Source of the DNA: RPQJ01 sp963793005
GTDB lineage: Bacteria; Pseudomonadota; Gammaproteobacteria; Steroidobacterales; Steroidobacteraceae
Length of the DNA stretch: 64,000 nucleotides
Reading direction: 5' to 3'
NCBI GenBank assembly: GCA_963793005.1
Contig: CAWBYP010000004.1
Coordinates: forward strand, 1 to 64,000
In this document: in pieces, positions 37,252 to 46,140 of the stretch
How positions within the stretch are numbered: position 1 is the stretch's first letter
Layout: the number at the start of each line of letters is the position of its first letter
Position numbers and translations under genes: made by a program
The notes under the pieces: generated by a model
Databases searched by the model: none
What the model was told of the DNA's origin: nothing
What the model saw: the letters and a program-made list of their open reading frames with translations, nothing else

Positions 37252-37943
37252 ATGCCCGCCCGGACGGTGTTGATAGCGCTCGCGAAGTCGCTTGGAATCG
37301 CTGTGTCCCAGCGCGTAAGCACCGGGCGGCGAACAGCGAAGAATGAGCCGCTCAAGCCAACGAGGCTTCCGACGCGCGACTCGAGCCGACGCAGCCACAT
37401 CTCGTAGCGGACGTAGAGCCCCTCGCCCACGACGGACCCATCCGTGGAAATGAACGTGTCCTCGCTGGAGACCGCGCCGACGCCCGGATCGTCGAAATCC
37501 TGGACGATGTGATCGATGCTGTCGGGTGGCAGGTCGGTGCCCGCATCGGAGAACACGACGATTTCACCGTTCGCCTGGGCGATGGCCAGCCCCTGCGCAT
37601 GCTCCTTGCCGCGACGCTCGGGCGAACGCGCCAGGCGCACGCCGCGCGCTGCATACGATGCGACGATGTCGTCGGACCCGTCGTCCGAGCAGTCCGACGC
37701 GACGATCAGCTCGAGCCTCGGGTATTGAACCGAGAGCGAGTTGTCGAGCTTGTGAGCAATTCGCGCGCGCTCGTTGCGACAGGCAATGATCAGCGTTACC
37801 AGCGGGCCGGTTGCGTCGCCATCCTCGCCGTCGGATCCTGCCACGGCATCCCGCCGCCGCGCCGGGAGCAGTGAAAGAATCAGCGGGTAGGCCGCATAGC
37901 TGTAGACGGCACTGAAAACGGAAATCCAGAAAAGCAGTTTCAT
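37252..37943 (-). pseudogene. Family 2 glycosyltransferase truncated at a palindromic repeat
   Basis: About 231 codons from the ATG at 37943 (a TTG three codons upstream also fits). One N-terminal membrane segment (LLFWISVFSAVYSYAAYPLI) precedes GT-A motifs: VTLIIACRNERARIAHKLDN, ELIVASDCSDDGSDDIV, the DxD-like EIVVFSDAGTDLPPDSI and YVRYEMWLRRLESRVGSLVG. After SDFASAINTVRAG the reading frame enters the 47-bp palindrome, then runs 20 codons to a stop inside tRNA-Val. Related proteins such as the one at 12.8 kb are about 385 residues, so the acceptor helix and C-terminal membrane segments are lost. Confidence 0.85.
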
Positions 37944-37960
37944 GCCGAACAATCTACCTC

Positions 37961-38037
37961 AGGGGACATTCTCCTTTTTCCGACGACGGAAAAAGGAGAA
38001 TGTCCCCTACCCCAAGAAAATAGGGGAATGTCCCCTA
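37961..38037. repeat. GGGGACATTCTCC-family palindrome plus a short TAGGGGA-ATG-TCCCCTA copy
   Basis: 22-base perfect arms AGGGGACATTCTCCTTTTTC-CG (37961-37982) and complement (37987-38008), then the short palindrome TAGGGGAATGTCCCCTA (38021-38037). The last copy overlaps the manB gene end, so the TAG stop of manB (38037-38035) is contributed by the repeat. Confidence 0.95.
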
Positions 38038-39399
38038 GCCGGGTTCGCCACCGATCAGTGCCAGCAGCTCGGCGGTCTTCTGCCGCATCAGGGCCTCGTC
38101 GCCGCGGCTCTCGACGTTCAGGCGGATCAGTGGCTCGGTGTTGGACGAGCGCAGGTTGAACCGCCAGCGGTCGAACTCGACGCTGACGCCGTCGGTGTGG
38201 TCCACGTTCTTCGCGTCAGGCTGGTACCTGGCCAGCACCGCGGCGATGGTGGCCGGCGCGTCCGGCACCCTGCGGTTGACTTCGCCGCTGGCCGGGAACA
38301 GCCGCATGCGTTCGCCAACGAGCTGCGACAGCGTCTTGCCGGTATCACTCATCACCTGCATCACGACCAGCCACGGGATCATGCCGCTGTCGCAGTAGGC
38401 GAAGTCGCGGAAATAGTGGTGTGCGCTCATCTCGCCGCCGTAGATACCGTCGACGTCGCGCATCACCTGCTTCATGAAGGCATGACCGGACTTCGACTGC
38501 ACCGCCTTGCCGCCGCCGTTCGCGACGATATCGAGCGTGTTCCAGGTGAGGCGTGGGTCGTGGACAACCCGGCCGCCAGGATCTCGCGCGAGAAACACCG
38601 AGGCCAGCAGGCCGACGATGTAATAGCCCTCGATGAAGGTGCCCTGCTCGTCGAACAGGAAGCAGCGGTCGTAGTCGCCGTCCCACGAGATCGCGAGGTC
38701 CGCCTTGTGGCGATGCAGCGCCTCGACCGGCGCGCGGTGATTCTCGAGCAGCATCGGGTTCGGCACGCCGTTCGGGAACGTGCCGTCCGGCTCGTGGCCC
38801 ACCTTGATGAACTCGAACGGCAGGTACGGCTCGAGCTTGTCCACGATCAGCCCTGCCCCGCCGTTGCCGGCGTGCACGACGACCTTGAGCGGCTTCAGCG
38901 TGGCTCGATCGACGTACGAGAGCAGGTGCTCGATGTAGTCCGGCATGATGTCCACGGCGTACCGCTCGCCGACGCGCTGCGGGGCAGTGAACACGCCCGC
39001 TTCCGCAAGTCGGCGTATGTCCTGCAGGCCGTTGTCGCCGCTGATCGGCCGCGAGCCCTCGCGCACGAACTTCATGCCGTTGTAATCCGGCGGATTGTGA
39101 CTCGCGGTCACCATGATGCCGCCGTCCATCTCGCGCGCGAAGGTCGCGTAGTAGACGACTTCCGTGCCGCAGAGGCCGATGTCGTAGACGTCGACGCCTG
39201 AGTCGAGCAGGCCCTGCTCGAGCGCCTTGCCGAGTTCCTCGCTCGAGAGCCGGATGTCGCGCCCGACGATCACCTTCTTCGGCTTGACGAACTCCGCGTA
39301 GGCACGCCCGACGCGGTAGGCGACGTCTTCGTTCAGCTCGTCGGGGATACGGCCGCGCAGGTCGTATGCCTTGAAGCCCTTGATGCTGATGGGGTTCAT
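38035..39399 (-). CDS. manB: Phosphomannomutase/phosphoglucomutase (AlgC-type)
   Basis: 454 residues, frame intact. The alpha-D-phosphohexomutase signatures are all present: the phosphoserine loop MVTASHNPPDYNGMKFV, the metal loop SWDGDYDRCFLFDEQG, the sugar loop GGEMSAHHYFRDFAYCD and the phosphate-binding RSSNTEPLIRLNVES. It converts mannose-6-P to mannose-1-P, and probably the glucose pair as well, feeding GDP-mannose synthesis by the gene directly upstream, whose stop overlaps this ATG. The stop codon lies in a palindromic repeat, so the last residues may have been altered by the insertion. Confidence 0.95.
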   Translation of the reverse strand: MNPISIKGFKAYDLRGRIPDELNEDVAYRVGRAYAEFVKPKKVIVGRDIRLSSEELGKALEQGLLDSGVDVYDIGLCGTEVVYYATFAREMDGGIMVTASHNPPDYNGMKFVREGSRPISGDNGLQDIRRLAEAGVFTAPQRVGERYAVDIMPDYIEHLLSYVDRATLKPLKVVVHAGNGGAGLIVDKLEPYLPFEFIKVGHEPDGTFPNGVPNPMLLENHRAPVEALHRHKADLAISWDGDYDRCFLFDEQGTFIEGYYIVGLLASVFLARDPGGRVVHDPRLTWNTLDIVANGGGKAVQSKSGHAFMKQVMRDVDGIYGGEMSAHHYFRDFAYCDSGMIPWLVVMQVMSDTGKTLSQLVGERMRLFPASGEVNRRVPDAPATIAAVLARYQPDAKNVDHTDGVSVEFDRWRFNLRSSNTEPLIRLNVESRGDEALMRQKTAELLALIGGEPG

Positions 39400-40895
39400 T
39401 TTTCCGAGCCCTCGCGCCCGTAGCGGTCTTCGAAACGTACGATGTCATCTTCGCCCAGGTAGGTGCCAGACTGTACCTCGACGATGTGCAGCGGCACCAT
39501 GCCCGGATTCTCGATGCGGTGCTTCGTCCCCATCGGGATGTAGGTCGACTCGTTCTCACCAAGCAGGAATGTCTCCTCGCCACGGGTGATCCGTGCGGTG
39601 CCCGAGACGACGATCCAGTGCTCGGCACGATGATGGTGCAGCTGCAGCGACATCGACGCGCCCGGCTTCACGCTCAAGCGCTTCACCTGGAAGCGCTCGC
39701 CGGCGTCCACGCTGTCGTAGCTGCCCCAGGGGCGGAACACCTCGCGGTGCAGCGAGGTCTCGTAGCGGCCCTGCGCCTTCAACTGCTGCACCAGCTGCTT
39801 CACGTCCTGCACGCGGTCGCGCGGCGCGACCAGGACTGCGTCCTTGGTCTCGACGACCACGTGGTCGCGCAGCCCGACGGCCGCAATCAGCCGGCTGGTC
39901 GAATGCAGGTAACAACCCTGTGCGTCCTCGACCAGCACGTCGCCGGCGGTGACGTTGCCCGCTTCGTCGGTCGGCAGCGCATCGGCGAGCGCAGACCAGG
40001 AGCCCACGTCGCTCCAGCCCGCCGAGAGCGGCACCACGACGGCGGAGCGCGTCTTCTCCATCACCGCGTAGTCGATGGAATCGCTTGGGCAGGCGCTGAA
40101 CTCCGCCGCCGGCAGGCGCGTGAAATCGAGGTCGCTCTTCGCCGCGGCCACCGCGCGCTTGCAGGCCTCGAGCATCGCCGGCGCATGGGCACCGAGTTCC
40201 CGCAGGTATGCGCTGGCGCGGAACATGAACATCCCGCTGTTCCAGAAATAGTCGCCCGACTCGAGGTACGTGGCCGCAGTTGCAGCATCCGGCTTCTCGA
40301 CGAACTCGGCGACCGGGTACGCGGGCCCTTTGCCGGGCTCGCGCCGGATGTATCCATAGCCTGTCTCGGGCCGGTCCGGCACCACGCCGAAGGTGACCAG
40401 CGCGCCAGCCTCGGCCGCCGGGCGTCCAGACATTACCGCCGCACGGAATGCTTCCACATCGCGGATCACATGGTCGGCGGGAAGCACGAGCAGCAGCGGG
40501 TCGGGTGCCCCAGCGGGCTGGGCTTGCGGAACGTCTCCCGCCCGGCGCGCCAGGCGCTTTGCGGCCGGGGCGTCAGCGGCCACACCGGCCTTTTCGAGTG
40601 CGACGAGCGCGGCCACGGCCACCGCCGGCGCAGTGTTGCGGCCGACGGGCTCCAGCACGATGGCCTGCGGTTCGGCGCCGGACTCGCGCAGCTGTTCGGC
40701 CACCATGAAGCGGTGACTCTCATTGCAGACCACGACTGGTGCGCCGAGGTCCTCGAGCCCTTCCACACGCGCGGCGGTCTCCTGCAGCATCGTGCGGTCG
40801 CCAACCAGCGGCAGCAGCTGCTTGGGGTACAACTCGCGCGACAGCGGCCAGAGACGAGTTCCGGAGCCGCCGGACAGGATGACTGGAATCAACAT
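39396..40895 (-). CDS. manC: Mannose-1-phosphate guanylyltransferase/mannose-6-phosphate isomerase
   Basis: 499 residues from MLIPVILSGGSGTRLWPLSR, which carries the pyrophosphorylase signature. Further motifs are LLVLPADHVIRD, the Lys-containing AEFVEKPDAATAATYLESGD and WNSGMFMFRASAYL. The C-terminal cupin isomerase domain has VKPGASMSLQLHHHRAEHWI and YIPMGTKHRIENPG. It makes GDP-mannose from mannose-1-P and GTP. An in-frame ATG 45 bases upstream is rejected because it precedes the family start. The internal region around residues 100-120 holds a Pro/Ala/Arg-rich extension. It is coupled to manB (ATGA overlap). Confidence 0.96.
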   Translation of the reverse strand: MLIPVILSGGSGTRLWPLSRELYPKQLLPLVGDRTMLQETAARVEGLEDLGAPVVVCNESHRFMVAEQLRESGAEPQAIVLEPVGRNTAPAVAVAALVALEKAGVAADAPAAKRLARRAGDVPQAQPAGAPDPLLLVLPADHVIRDVEAFRAAVMSGRPAAEAGALVTFGVVPDRPETGYGYIRREPGKGPAYPVAEFVEKPDAATAATYLESGDYFWNSGMFMFRASAYLRELGAHAPAMLEACKRAVAAAKSDLDFTRLPAAEFSACPSDSIDYAVMEKTRSAVVVPLSAGWSDVGSWSALADALPTDEAGNVTAGDVLVEDAQGCYLHSTSRLIAAVGLRDHVVVETKDAVLVAPRDRVQDVKQLVQQLKAQGRYETSLHREVFRPWGSYDSVDAGERFQVKRLSVKPGASMSLQLHHHRAEHWIVVSGTARITRGEETFLLGENESTYIPMGTKHRIENPGMVPLHIVEVQSGTYLGEDDIVRFEDRYGREGSEK

Positions 40896-40959
40896 TGAGC
40901 TGCCTTGCTTGAGAGCCGGGCCATCCTGACGTGAATGCACATTGCAGCGGCGTACGACA

Positions 40960-42729
40960 TCAGAACGGCCACACCCGCGGAACGATCAGCACCGTCGCGA
41001 TGCCGATCACGATGCTGAGCGGGGTCCCGAAGCGGACGTAGTCCATCCAGCGATAGCCGCCCGGTCCGTAGACCATCAGGTTGGTCTGGTAACCGATCGG
41101 CGTGATGAAGCCCGCCGATGCGCCGACCATGACGATCACCACGTAGGGCAGGTAACTCGCATTGGCCGCTTCGGCCACGGCCATCGCGATCGGGAACATC
41201 AGCACACCGGCCGCATTGTTGGTGATGAGCTCGGTGAGGATGACCGAGACCACGTACAGCACCACCAGCGCCCAGAACGGGTCGCCCTCGGCGATCGATC
41301 CGATCCAGCCGGCAAGCAGGTCCGCGGCCCCTGACTCCGCAAGCGCGAATCCCAGCGCGAAGGAGGCGGCGATGCCGACCAGCACCGGATACTCGATGCT
41401 GCGGCGCGCGACGCTGAGCGTCACGCAGCCCGTCGCGATCATCAGGCCGGCGGCGATGAACGACGCCTGGAACAGCGGAATCCACTCGAGCGAGCCCATC
41501 ACCAGCATCGCCACCAGGATCAGGAACGCCAGCGGCGCACGCGCGAAGTCCGGCGGCGTCGAGTCCTGCAGCGAACTCACCAGCAGGAAGTCTCGGTTGT
41601 ACTTGTGGCGCTCGACGAAGCCGTGGTCCGCCTCGATCAGCATAGTGTCGCCAGCGCGCAGCCGCACCTCGCCGATCTTGCCCTCGAGCCGGGCGCCGTC
41701 ACGCGAGATCGAGATCACCGCCGCGTTGTAGGTGCTGCGAAAACCCGATTCACGCATGGTCTGCCCAACCATCGGCGACGACGGCGCCAGCACGATTTCC
41801 ACCAGGCATCGCTGGGCATGGCGCAGGTTGAGCTGGAACGTCTGGTCCTCTGCGACGAGCAGGCCCGGGATGCGCCGCAGCTCGTTGACCGCGTCCACCA
41901 CGCCAACGAACGTGACGCGGTCGTTGGCGAGCAGCACTTCTTCGGGCCGCACGGCAGTGAGCAACCGTTCGCCGCGGGCGATCTCGAGCACGAACGCAAA
42001 CTTCATGCTGCGCAGCCCGACCTCGGCGATGCTGCGACCGACCAGCGGACCGTTCGGCGTGACGCGCGCCTCGACGCTGTACTCGCGCGCGTTCTCGAGC
42101 TGCTCGACGGGGCCCTGGCGGTCCGGCAGCAGCCAGCGCGGCGCCACCAGCATGTAGACAAAGCCGATGACCGTCAGCGGCAAACCGATCCAGATCAGGC
42201 TGAACAGGCTCAATCCCGAATCGGGGACCGTCTTGACCAGCATGCTGTTGACGATCAGGTTGGTGCTGGTGCCGATCAGCGTGCACATGCCTGCCAGGAT
42301 CACCATGTGGTTCATCGGCAGCAGCAGCTTCGATATCGAGTAGCCGAAGCGCGCCGACCATTCCTGGGCCACCGGGATGAACAGCGCAACGACCGGCGTG
42401 TTGTTGATCACGGCCGAGAGCACGCTGGTGACCACGTTCAGCTTGGCCTGCGCCACGACCAGCGATCGTGGCCGACCGAGCACCCAGCGCGAGATCCACG
42501 CCATTGCCCCGGTCTCGCGCAGCCCCGCGACCACGATGTAGAGCGCCGCGATGGTCATCACGCCGCTGCTCGCGAAGCCCTGCAGTGCCTGGTCGGGCTT
42601 CAGCACGCCGCTCAGCGTGAGCGCGATCATCGCGCCGACCAGCACCACGTCGGTCTCGAGCCGGCTCGCGGTCAGCAGCACCAGCACGCCGACCACGACG
42701 GCGAGCGTAATGACGATCTCGATGGTCAA
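40960..42729 (-). CDS. SLC13/DASS-family transporter with two RCK-C (TrkA-C) domains
   Basis: 589 residues, frame intact, with about ten membrane segments. The two halves carry the family helix-hairpin motifs SAVINNTPVVALFIPVAQEW and LITNNAAGVLMFPIAMAVAE. Between them lie two TrkA-C regulatory domains (about residues 215-390: EARVTPNGPLVGRSIAEVGL, LAPSSPMVGQTMRESGFRST). Such proteins carry anions such as sulfate or dicarboxylates with sodium. Substrate is not evident. It sits between manC and ugd, in the same direction but with its own spacers, so a link to polymer synthesis (for example sulfate uptake for sulfation) is speculative. Confidence 0.88.
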   Translation of the reverse strand: MTIEIVITLAVVVGVLVLLTASRLETDVVLVGAMIALTLSGVLKPDQALQGFASSGVMTIAALYIVVAGLRETGAMAWISRWVLGRPRSLVVAQAKLNVVTSVLSAVINNTPVVALFIPVAQEWSARFGYSISKLLLPMNHMVILAGMCTLIGTSTNLIVNSMLVKTVPDSGLSLFSLIWIGLPLTVIGFVYMLVAPRWLLPDRQGPVEQLENAREYSVEARVTPNGPLVGRSIAEVGLRSMKFAFVLEIARGERLLTAVRPEEVLLANDRVTFVGVVDAVNELRRIPGLLVAEDQTFQLNLRHAQRCLVEIVLAPSSPMVGQTMRESGFRSTYNAAVISISRDGARLEGKIGEVRLRAGDTMLIEADHGFVERHKYNRDFLLVSSLQDSTPPDFARAPLAFLILVAMLVMGSLEWIPLFQASFIAAGLMIATGCVTLSVARRSIEYPVLVGIAASFALGFALAESGAADLLAGWIGSIAEGDPFWALVVLYVVSVILTELITNNAAGVLMFPIAMAVAEAANASYLPYVVIVMVGASAGFITPIGYQTNLMVYGPGGYRWMDYVRFGTPLSIVIGIATVLIVPRVWPF

Positions 42730-42758
42730 GCGTGCTGGTCCCCCGCGGCGCGGTCAGG

Positions 42759-44096
42759 TCAGGCGACCAACGGCTCGCCGCGGCCGATGCCATGGTAGGC
42801 GAGCCCGAAGCTTTTCACCATGGCGGGGTCGTAGATGTTGCGGCCGTCGAAGATCACCGGATGCCTCAGGCGGTCGCGGATCAGCTCGAAATCGGGGCTG
42901 CGGAATTCCTGCCACTCGGTGACGATCGCGAGCGCATCGGCGCCGTCAAGCGCCTGCTCGGCGTCCTCCGCGAGTACCAGGTCAGTGCGCTCACCGTAGA
43001 TCCTGCGTGCCTCGCCCATCGCGACCGGGTCGTAGGCCTGCACCCTGGCGCCCGCCGCCCACAGCGCTTCCATCAGCTCGCGGGCCGGGGCATCGCGCAT
43101 GTCGTCGGTGTTGGGCTTGAAGGCAAGGCCCCAGACCGCGATCGTGCGACCCTTCAGGTTGCCCTCGAAGTACGCCGATAGCTTGCGATAGAGCAGCTGC
43201 TTCTGCCGCTTGTTCACGCTCTCGACGGACCTGAGCAACTCCGCATCGAACTTGTGCTCGCTCGCGCTGTGCACCAGCGCCTTCACGTCTTTCGGGAAGC
43301 ACGAGCCACCGTAGCCGGCGCCCGGGTAGATGAAGCTGTAGCCGATGCGCGGGTCGGAGCCGATGCCGATGCGCACTTTCTCGATGTCGGCGCCCATGCG
43401 CTCGGCCAGGTTCGCGATCTCGTTCATGAAGCTGATCTTGGTCGCGAGCATCGCATTGGCCGCGTACTTGGTCAGTTCCGCGGAACGCACGTCCATCACG
43501 ATCAGGCGCTCACGGTTGCGCGTGAACGGGTCGTAGAGGGTCTTCAGCAGTTCCGCCGTGCGCGGGTTGTCGGTGCCGACCACCACGCGGTCCGGCTTCA
43601 TGAAGTCGGCGACCGCCGCGCCCTCCTTCAGGAACTCGGGATTCGATACCACGTCGAACTCGACCTTCGCGCCACGCTCGCCGAGCGTCTGCTCGATGCG
43701 CTCGCGCACCTTGTCGGCCGTGCCCACCGGCACCGTCGACTTGTCCACGACGACGCGGTACTCGTCCATGTGGCGGCCGATGGTCTCGGCCACCGCGAGC
43801 ACGTGCGACAGGTCCGCCGAGCCGTCTTCGTCGGGCGGCGTGCCGACCGCGATGAACTGGAACAGCCCGTGCTCGATGCCTTCCTTCGCGTCGGTCGTGA
43901 ACGTCAGGCGGCCCTTCTCGACGTTGCGGCGGACGATGACGTCGAGGCCCGGCTCGTGGATCGGGATCTCGCCCTGCTTGAGTCGCTCGACCTTGCCGGC
44001 GTCGATGTCCACGCAGATGACGTTGTTGCCTGCCTCGGCAAAGCAGGCACCGGTGACCAGGCCGACATAACCCGAACCGAATACTGTAACTTTCAC
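42759..44096 (-). CDS. ugd: UDP-glucose 6-dehydrogenase
   Basis: 445 residues, frame intact. The NAD fold starts MKVTVFGSGYVGLVTGACFA. The middle domain holds ELTKYAANAMLATKISFMNE with the structural lysine, and the catalytic cysteine is in GAGYGGSCFPKDVKALVH. The UDP-binding C-terminus has VWGLAFKPNTDDMRDAPARE. It oxidises UDP-glucose to UDP-glucuronate with two NAD. The product can be used directly or epimerised to UDP-galacturonate by the enzyme encoded at 45.1-46.1 kb, so the polymer is probably rich in uronic acids. Confidence 0.97.
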   Translation of the reverse strand: MKVTVFGSGYVGLVTGACFAEAGNNVICVDIDAGKVERLKQGEIPIHEPGLDVIVRRNVEKGRLTFTTDAKEGIEHGLFQFIAVGTPPDEDGSADLSHVLAVAETIGRHMDEYRVVVDKSTVPVGTADKVRERIEQTLGERGAKVEFDVVSNPEFLKEGAAVADFMKPDRVVVGTDNPRTAELLKTLYDPFTRNRERLIVMDVRSAELTKYAANAMLATKISFMNEIANLAERMGADIEKVRIGIGSDPRIGYSFIYPGAGYGGSCFPKDVKALVHSASEHKFDAELLRSVESVNKRQKQLLYRKLSAYFEGNLKGRTIAVWGLAFKPNTDDMRDAPARELMEALWAAGARVQAYDPVAMGEARRIYGERTDLVLAEDAEQALDGADALAIVTEWQEFRSPDFELIRDRLRHPVIFDGRNIYDPAMVKSFGLAYHGIGRGEPLVA

Positions 44097-44365
44097 GCGT
44101 AAACCTTTGAGTTAATTTACTTAATCAGCACGATTGAAGCGCGTGTGCAGCGGCGATTCTAGCAGAGGAACCGCTCGCCTGACCTATCCGCACGGAGCGC
44201 AGGGTATCCCGGTCGGGTATCGCGCGATTGAGGTGAAATTCTCAATTTGAACGGCACGACCTGCCGCACCACAGTCGCACTCCCGGCAGTCGAACTTGCG
44301 CCAAGGACTCGCATGAACCAGACTAAGTTGGACTAACCTATAAAGCGGTGGCCAGCATGGGCACG

Positions 44366-44596
44366 ATGATCAACATTCACGAGGCGAAAACGCACCTGTC
44401 GCGCATCGTCGACGATGTCGCCGCCGGCGCCGAAGTCGTCATCGCCAAGGCGGGCAAGCCGGTCGCGCGCCTGGTGCCGCTTGAGAAGGTACCGCGTCGC
44501 AAGACGCTGGGCCTCCTGAAGGGACGACTGAAGGTGGCTGACGATTTCAATGCCCAGTTGCCGCCCGATGTCCTCGCCGACTTCGAAGTACGTTGA
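44366..44596 (+). CDS. Phd/YefM-family antitoxin
   Basis: 76 residues from the ATG at 44366 (MINIHEAKTHLSRIVDDVAA). ATGs at 44348 and 44357 are also in frame, but the family normally begins with this strand. The N-terminal DNA-binding fold continues with EVVIAKAGKPVARLVPLEK, and the C-terminus is the disordered toxin-binding tail. It should neutralise the PIN-domain toxin encoded two bases downstream and repress the pair. The upstream DNA has two direct GACTAA copies (44322-44335 region) that might be operator half-sites. Confidence 0.9.
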   Translation: MINIHEAKTHLSRIVDDVAAGAEVVIAKAGKPVARLVPLEKVPRRKTLGLLKGRLKVADDFNAQLPPDVLADFEVR

Positions 44597-44598
44597 GC

Positions 44599-44973
44599 AT
44601 GCGTGTCCTGCTCGATACGCACCTGCTGCTCTGGGCGTTGTCATCGCCCTCGAGGCTGCCTCCCCGGGCGCGCCGAATCATCGATGACGAAGACGTGTAC
44701 GTCAGCGCTGCCTCGATCTGGGAGATGAGCATCAAGGTCGCCCTTGGAAAGTTGACCGGAGATCCAGTCGACGTGGTCGCGGCGCTTGGCCCCGCCGGCT
44801 TCGGGTCGCTGGCGATCACGATTGAGCACGCCGCCCGGGTCCAGAGCCTGCCGCAATTACACAAAGACCCATTCGATCGCATGCTGATCGCCCAGGCGCT
44901 CTCTGAGCCGATGATCCTGCTGACCAACGACGCGGCCCTCGCCGCCTACGGCGACATCGTCAAGCTGGTGTAA
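44599..44973 (+). CDS. VapC-family PIN-domain toxin (ribonuclease)
   Basis: 124 residues starting MRVLLDTHLLLWALSSPSRL at the ATG at 44599, two bases after the antitoxin stop. A TTG two codons upstream would overlap the antitoxin. PIN-domain acidic residues are visible in LLDTHLLLWAL, SAASIWEMSIKVALGK, KDPFDRMLIAQALSEP and LLTNDAALAAYG. It should cut RNA in a magnesium-dependent way when the antitoxin is lost. It forms an intact type II pair with the Phd-like gene, in contrast to the vapC remnant at 36 kb. A palindromic repeat follows the stop. Confidence 0.93.
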   Translation: MRVLLDTHLLLWALSSPSRLPPRARRIIDDEDVYVSAASIWEMSIKVALGKLTGDPVDVVAALGPAGFGSLAITIEHAARVQSLPQLHKDPFDRMLIAQALSEPMILLTNDAALAAYGDIVKLV

Positions 44974-45000
44974 CCGGGCAGCTGCTTCCGCCGCCAACGG

Positions 45001-45080
45001 AAAATAGGTGCCTGGCACCGAATTTCCGAGCAGGGGACATTCTCCTTTTTTCCGCGGACGGAAAAGGAGAATGTCCCCTT
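45001..45080. repeat. GGTGCCTGGCACC core and GGGGACATTCTCC palindrome between convergent genes
   Basis: AAAATAGGTGCCTGGCACCG (45001-45020) is followed by arms GGGGACATTCTCCTTTTTTCCG (45033-45053 region) and CGGAAAAGGAGAATGTCCCC (45059-45078). One arm has two extra T, so pairing is imperfect. It separates the vapC stop (plus) from the epimerase stop (minus). Confidence 0.93.
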
Positions 45081-45093
45081 CTGGTGCTTGCGG

Positions 45094-46137
45094 TCAGCCG
45101 AGGTTTACGACCTTGGTCGCCGGCGGCCCGCCGTCCTTGTAGTACTCGAGGTACCAGTCGACGAAGGCGCGGATACCCACCTCGACTGGCGTCGCCGGCG
45201 TGTAGCCGACTTCGCGGACCAGGTCGTCGATGTCGGCCCAGGTGTCGGGCACGTCGCCCGCCTGCAGAGGCAGCATGTTCATCTGCGCCTTCCGGCCCAG
45301 GCACTGCTCGAGCACCTCGATGTAATGCAGCAGTTCCACCGGCTGGTTGTTGCCGATGTTGTAGAGCCGATACGGCGCGCGGCTCGAGCCCGGGTCGGGC
45401 CGGTCGCTGTCCCAGTCGGCATTGCCGGTCGCGATGCGGTCGCAGGCGCGCACCACGCCCTCGGCGATGTCGCCGACGTAGGTGAAATCCCGGCGATGGC
45501 GACCGTAATTGAACACGTCGATCGGCTTGCCTTCGAGGATGTTGCGCGTGAACAGGAACAGCGCCATGTCCGGTCGGCCCCACGGACCATAGACCGTGAA
45601 GAATCGCAGGCCGGTCACCGGCAGCGAGTACAGGTGCGCATAGGTATGCGCCATCAGCTCGTTGGCTTTCTTGGTCGCCGCGTAGAACGACAGCGGATGG
45701 TCCACGTTCTGGTGCACCGAGAACGGCATGTTGGTGTTGGCGCCGTACACGGAACTGGTGGACGCATAGACCAGGTGCTCGACGCCGCTGTGGCGGCAGC
45801 CCTCGAGCACGTTGGTCGTACCGACGAGGTTGCTGTCCACGTAGGCCAGTGGGTTCTGGATCGAGTAGCGCACGCCCGCCTGCGCGCCGAGGTGAACCAC
45901 TCGTTCGAACTTTTCTGCGGCGAAGAGCCTCGCCATGCCCTCGCGATCGGCGAGATCGAGCTTAACGAAACGGAACCCGGGCAGGTTCCCAAGCATCTCG
46001 AGCCGCGCGTGCTTGATCCGGACGTCGTAGTAATCGTTGAGGTTGTCGAGGCCGACCACCTCGTCGCCGCGCTCGAGCAGCTTGCGGGCCGTGTGGTAAC
46101 CGATGAATCCGGCAGCGCCGGTGACGAGAATTTTCAT
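45094..46137 (-). CDS. UDP-glucuronate 4-epimerase-like NAD-dependent epimerase
   Basis: 347 residues, frame intact. An extended short-chain dehydrogenase: MKILVTGAAGFIGYHTARKL (GxxGxxG), the LDNLNDYYDVRIKHARLEML segment typical of UDP-uronate epimerases, catalytic YAATKKANELMAH (YxxxK), and TGLRFFTVYGPWGRPDMALF. It should convert UDP-glucuronate to UDP-galacturonate, taking the ugd product. It begins 4 bases after the dehydrogenase gene stop on the same strand, so the two are co-transcribed. Confidence 0.94.
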   Translation of the reverse strand: MKILVTGAAGFIGYHTARKLLERGDEVVGLDNLNDYYDVRIKHARLEMLGNLPGFRFVKLDLADREGMARLFAAEKFERVVHLGAQAGVRYSIQNPLAYVDSNLVGTTNVLEGCRHSGVEHLVYASTSSVYGANTNMPFSVHQNVDHPLSFYAATKKANELMAHTYAHLYSLPVTGLRFFTVYGPWGRPDMALFLFTRNILEGKPIDVFNYGRHRRDFTYVGDIAEGVVRACDRIATGNADWDSDRPDPGSSRAPYRLYNIGNNQPVELLHYIEVLEQCLGRKAQMNMLPLQAGDVPDTWADIDDLVREVGYTPATPVEVGIRAFVDWYLEYYKDGGPPATKVVNLG

Positions 46138-46140
46138 GGA

